NCBI GenBank assembly: GCA_947444055.1
Contig: CANEYR010000002.1
Coordinates: 1 to 64,000 of the forward strand
DNA from: Planctomycetota bacterium
Lineage (GTDB): Bacteria; Planctomycetota; UBA1135; UBA2386
Direction of reading: 5' to 3'
DNA: 64,000 nucleotides
Shown here: positions 62,696 to 64,000 of the stretch, piece by piece
How the letters are laid out: every line of letters begins with the position of its first letter
Position numbering within the stretch: position 1 is the first letter of the stretch
Program-made: the position numbers and the translations under genes
The notes under the pieces: model-generated
Database searches by the model: none
What the model saw: the letters and a program-made list of their open reading frames with translations, nothing else
What the model was told of the DNA's origin: nothing

Positions 62696-64000
62696 ATGGC
62701 TATCAGTGCGAGCATCCTGATCGTCGAGGGCGACGGCCGTAGCAGCGGCAAGCTGCGCGATCGCATCCTGGCGTCCGGCGGCAGCGTCACGGTTGCGCCC
62801 ATGGTTTCGTCGTTGGCGACGATCCAGGCTGGCTCCTGGGACGCGGTGGTGCTGCCGTGCCCGGAGACTCCGTCGGCACTGGCCGATGCCGCGTTTGAGA
62901 ACGGTACCGAGCTGCTGTTGTGGGCCGAGGCGGCCCCGAGCGCGGCCCAGTTGATGCTGGCCATGCGTGCTGGGTGCCTCGGAGTGTTGTCCACAGACAC
63001 CGACCCAAGCGCACTGCAAGAGTTGCTCACGTGCGTGCAAGGGCGGCGCCGACGCAGCGCGCACGCGCGGGAAGAGACCCGCCGCTTGCGCTACCAAGCG
63101 GACGATCTGCGGCTGCGCTGTTCGCGGCAGTCAGAGCGTTTTCAAGAGAACCAAGAGACCTACTTCCTCGACCTCTCCCGGATGATGACCATCATCACCA
63201 ACATCATGGATGGCATCGTGTTCGTCGATCGTGGTGGCAACGTCACGTTGATGAACCCGGTGGCCGAGGACTTGCTTGGCGCCAAGTCCTTCGTCGCGAT
63301 CGGCAAACCGATCGCTGCCTTGCAAGGACGCCGCGACCTGCTGCAGACGATTGCGACGGATCATGCGCGCATGACCACGCAGAAGGAGGTTGCCCAGACT
63401 GTCGAAGTGCACCACACCGAGCAGGATCTGCTCTACATCAAGTGCATGACGAGCCGCGTGCACGACTACCGCGGCGAGCCCGCCGGTGTGCTGACGGTGT
63501 TGCGGGATGTGACCGCCGAGTTCAAGACCGACCAACTCAAGAACCAGTACCTGTCGATCGTCGCCCACGAGCTGCGCACGCCGCTGACCGGCATCAAGAC
63601 GTTCGCCACCATGATGACCAAGGGCACGCTTGGCGCGCTCAGCGACCGTCAGATGCGTGTCTGCGAGTCGATTCGCGAGCAATCGATCCGGCTCGAACAC
63701 CAGATCGACAAGTTGATCAACCTCGGCAATCTGGAGTCGGCCGACTACGGGCAAGACCGCGAGGTGTTCTCGGTCACAGATTTGGCGACCGGCCTGCTGG
63801 TGCCGTTCGAGCAGCCGGCGCGCGATCGCCGGATCGCGCTCACGCTCGCGATCGACGAGAACAACGAGGACCTCTTCGCCGACCGAGCGGATTTGCGTCG
63901 GGCCTGCCAGGCGCTGGTCGAGAACTCCGTCAAGTTCGCTCGCGATGGTGGGCAAGTGGCCGTTCGCATCGAGCGTTTGGGCTCCAGCCTGCGATTCCGG
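62696..64000 (+). CDS. Cytoplasmic sensor histidine kinase (3' end outside window)
   Basis: The frame starts at ATG 62696 and is open to the end of the window (435 codons). Residues 1-125 resemble a receiver-like or degenerate receiver fold (I-L-I-V-E-G-D-G...), then a coiled stretch. A PAS domain lies at about 160-275 (N-I-M-D-G-I-V-F-V-D-R-G-G-N-V-T-L-M-N). The HisKA segment S-I-V-A-H-E-L-R-T-P-L-T-G-I-K (His about 291) and the start of the HATPase (A-L-V-E-N-S-V-K-F-A) follow. It has no membrane helices. It would phosphorylate an unseen response regulator. It lies 70 bases after the STAS gene. Confidence 0.9.
   Translation, partial: MAISASILIVEGDGRSSGKLRDRILASGGSVTVAPMVSSLATIQAGSWDAVVLPCPETPSALADAAFENGTELLLWAEAAPSAAQLMLAMRAGCLGVLSTDTDPSALQELLTCVQGRRRRSAHAREETRRLRYQADDLRLRCSRQSERFQENQETYFLDLSRMMTIITNIMDGIVFVDRGGNVTLMNPVAEDLLGAKSFVAIGKPIAALQGRRDLLQTIATDHARMTTQKEVAQTVEVHHTEQDLLYIKCMTSRVHDYRGEPAGVLTVLRDVTAEFKTDQLKNQYLSIVAHELRTPLTGIKTFATMMTKGTLGALSDRQMRVCESIREQSIRLEHQIDKLINLGNLESADYGQDREVFSVTDLATGLLVPFEQPARDRRIALTLAIDENNEDLFADRADLRRACQALVENSVKFARDGGQVAVRIERLGSSLRFR

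Overview
The window is a GC-rich bacterial chromosome segment with no rRNA or tRNA gene, CRISPR array or complete insertion sequence that I could recognise. The gene content suggests a planctomycete-like bacterium: an ECF sigma factor of the style with a hydrophobic tail, a secreted sulfatase, many signal-peptide proteins of unknown function and a DUF6624-like protein. This assignment is inference and no single gene proves it. Most neighbours are spaced tightly, and 4-base GTGA or ATGA stop/start overlaps are common.

Layout. Positions 1-3.6 kb hold the end of glpD, nagA, and a membrane protein with a translationally coupled small protein. Positions 3.8-9.6 kb form a copper/heavy-metal block on the minus strand: an intact RND pump (cusA type), a chimeric protein joining parts of an outer-membrane factor and a membrane-fusion protein, and a Cys-rich four-helix copper-binding protein. 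Positions 10.0-12.4 kb hold a DUF4143 ATPase remnant, a ParDE-type toxin-antitoxin pair and a sulfatase. Positions 12.4-17.2 kb hold a CocE-type hydrolase, two coupled RlaP-like nucleotidyltransferases, and a very short ECF sigma factor with a membrane partner. Positions 17.3-20.2 kb are a fur-katG peroxide-defence unit with a visible promoter and palindromic operator; the KatG carries a lipoprotein-like export signal.

Positions 20.8-29.4 kb on the minus strand are the most unusual part: a compact five-gene nonribosomal-peptide-type operon (AMP ligase, aminotransferase, asparagine-synthetase-like amide synthetase without the glutaminase cysteine, free carrier protein, and a C-A-PCP-TE synthetase). 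All four junctions are 4-base overlaps. One edge abuts a broken DUF4118 sensor gene, and the synthetase runs past its natural end into that gene in antisense. Near the other edge is an ECF sigma factor with an abnormal C-terminal tail. This looks like an inserted or rearranged island with an undescribed product.

Positions 30.8-49.1 kb hold an S9 peptidase fused to a peroxiredoxin, an N-formylglutamate amidohydrolase-like gene, a MntA-HepT toxin-antitoxin pair, a GT-C membrane glycosyltransferase, a tandem beta-carbonic anhydrase with a His-rich tail and membrane anchor, an EF-G, two cupins, a QueD/PTPS homologue, a flavoprotein, an MFS transporter and a PDZ lipoprotein. Positions 49.1-57.1 kb hold mutM and a propionyl/methylmalonyl-CoA module (epimerase and carboxyltransferase, then biotin carboxylase and biotin carrier) interrupted by a metallopeptidase and an oxidoreductase. 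Positions 57.1-64 kb hold a hexose-phosphate mutarotase-like gene, a coiled-coil membrane protein, PTS enzyme I coupled to a four-repeat SANT/Myb-like protein, a STAS protein and a histidine kinase that runs off the end.
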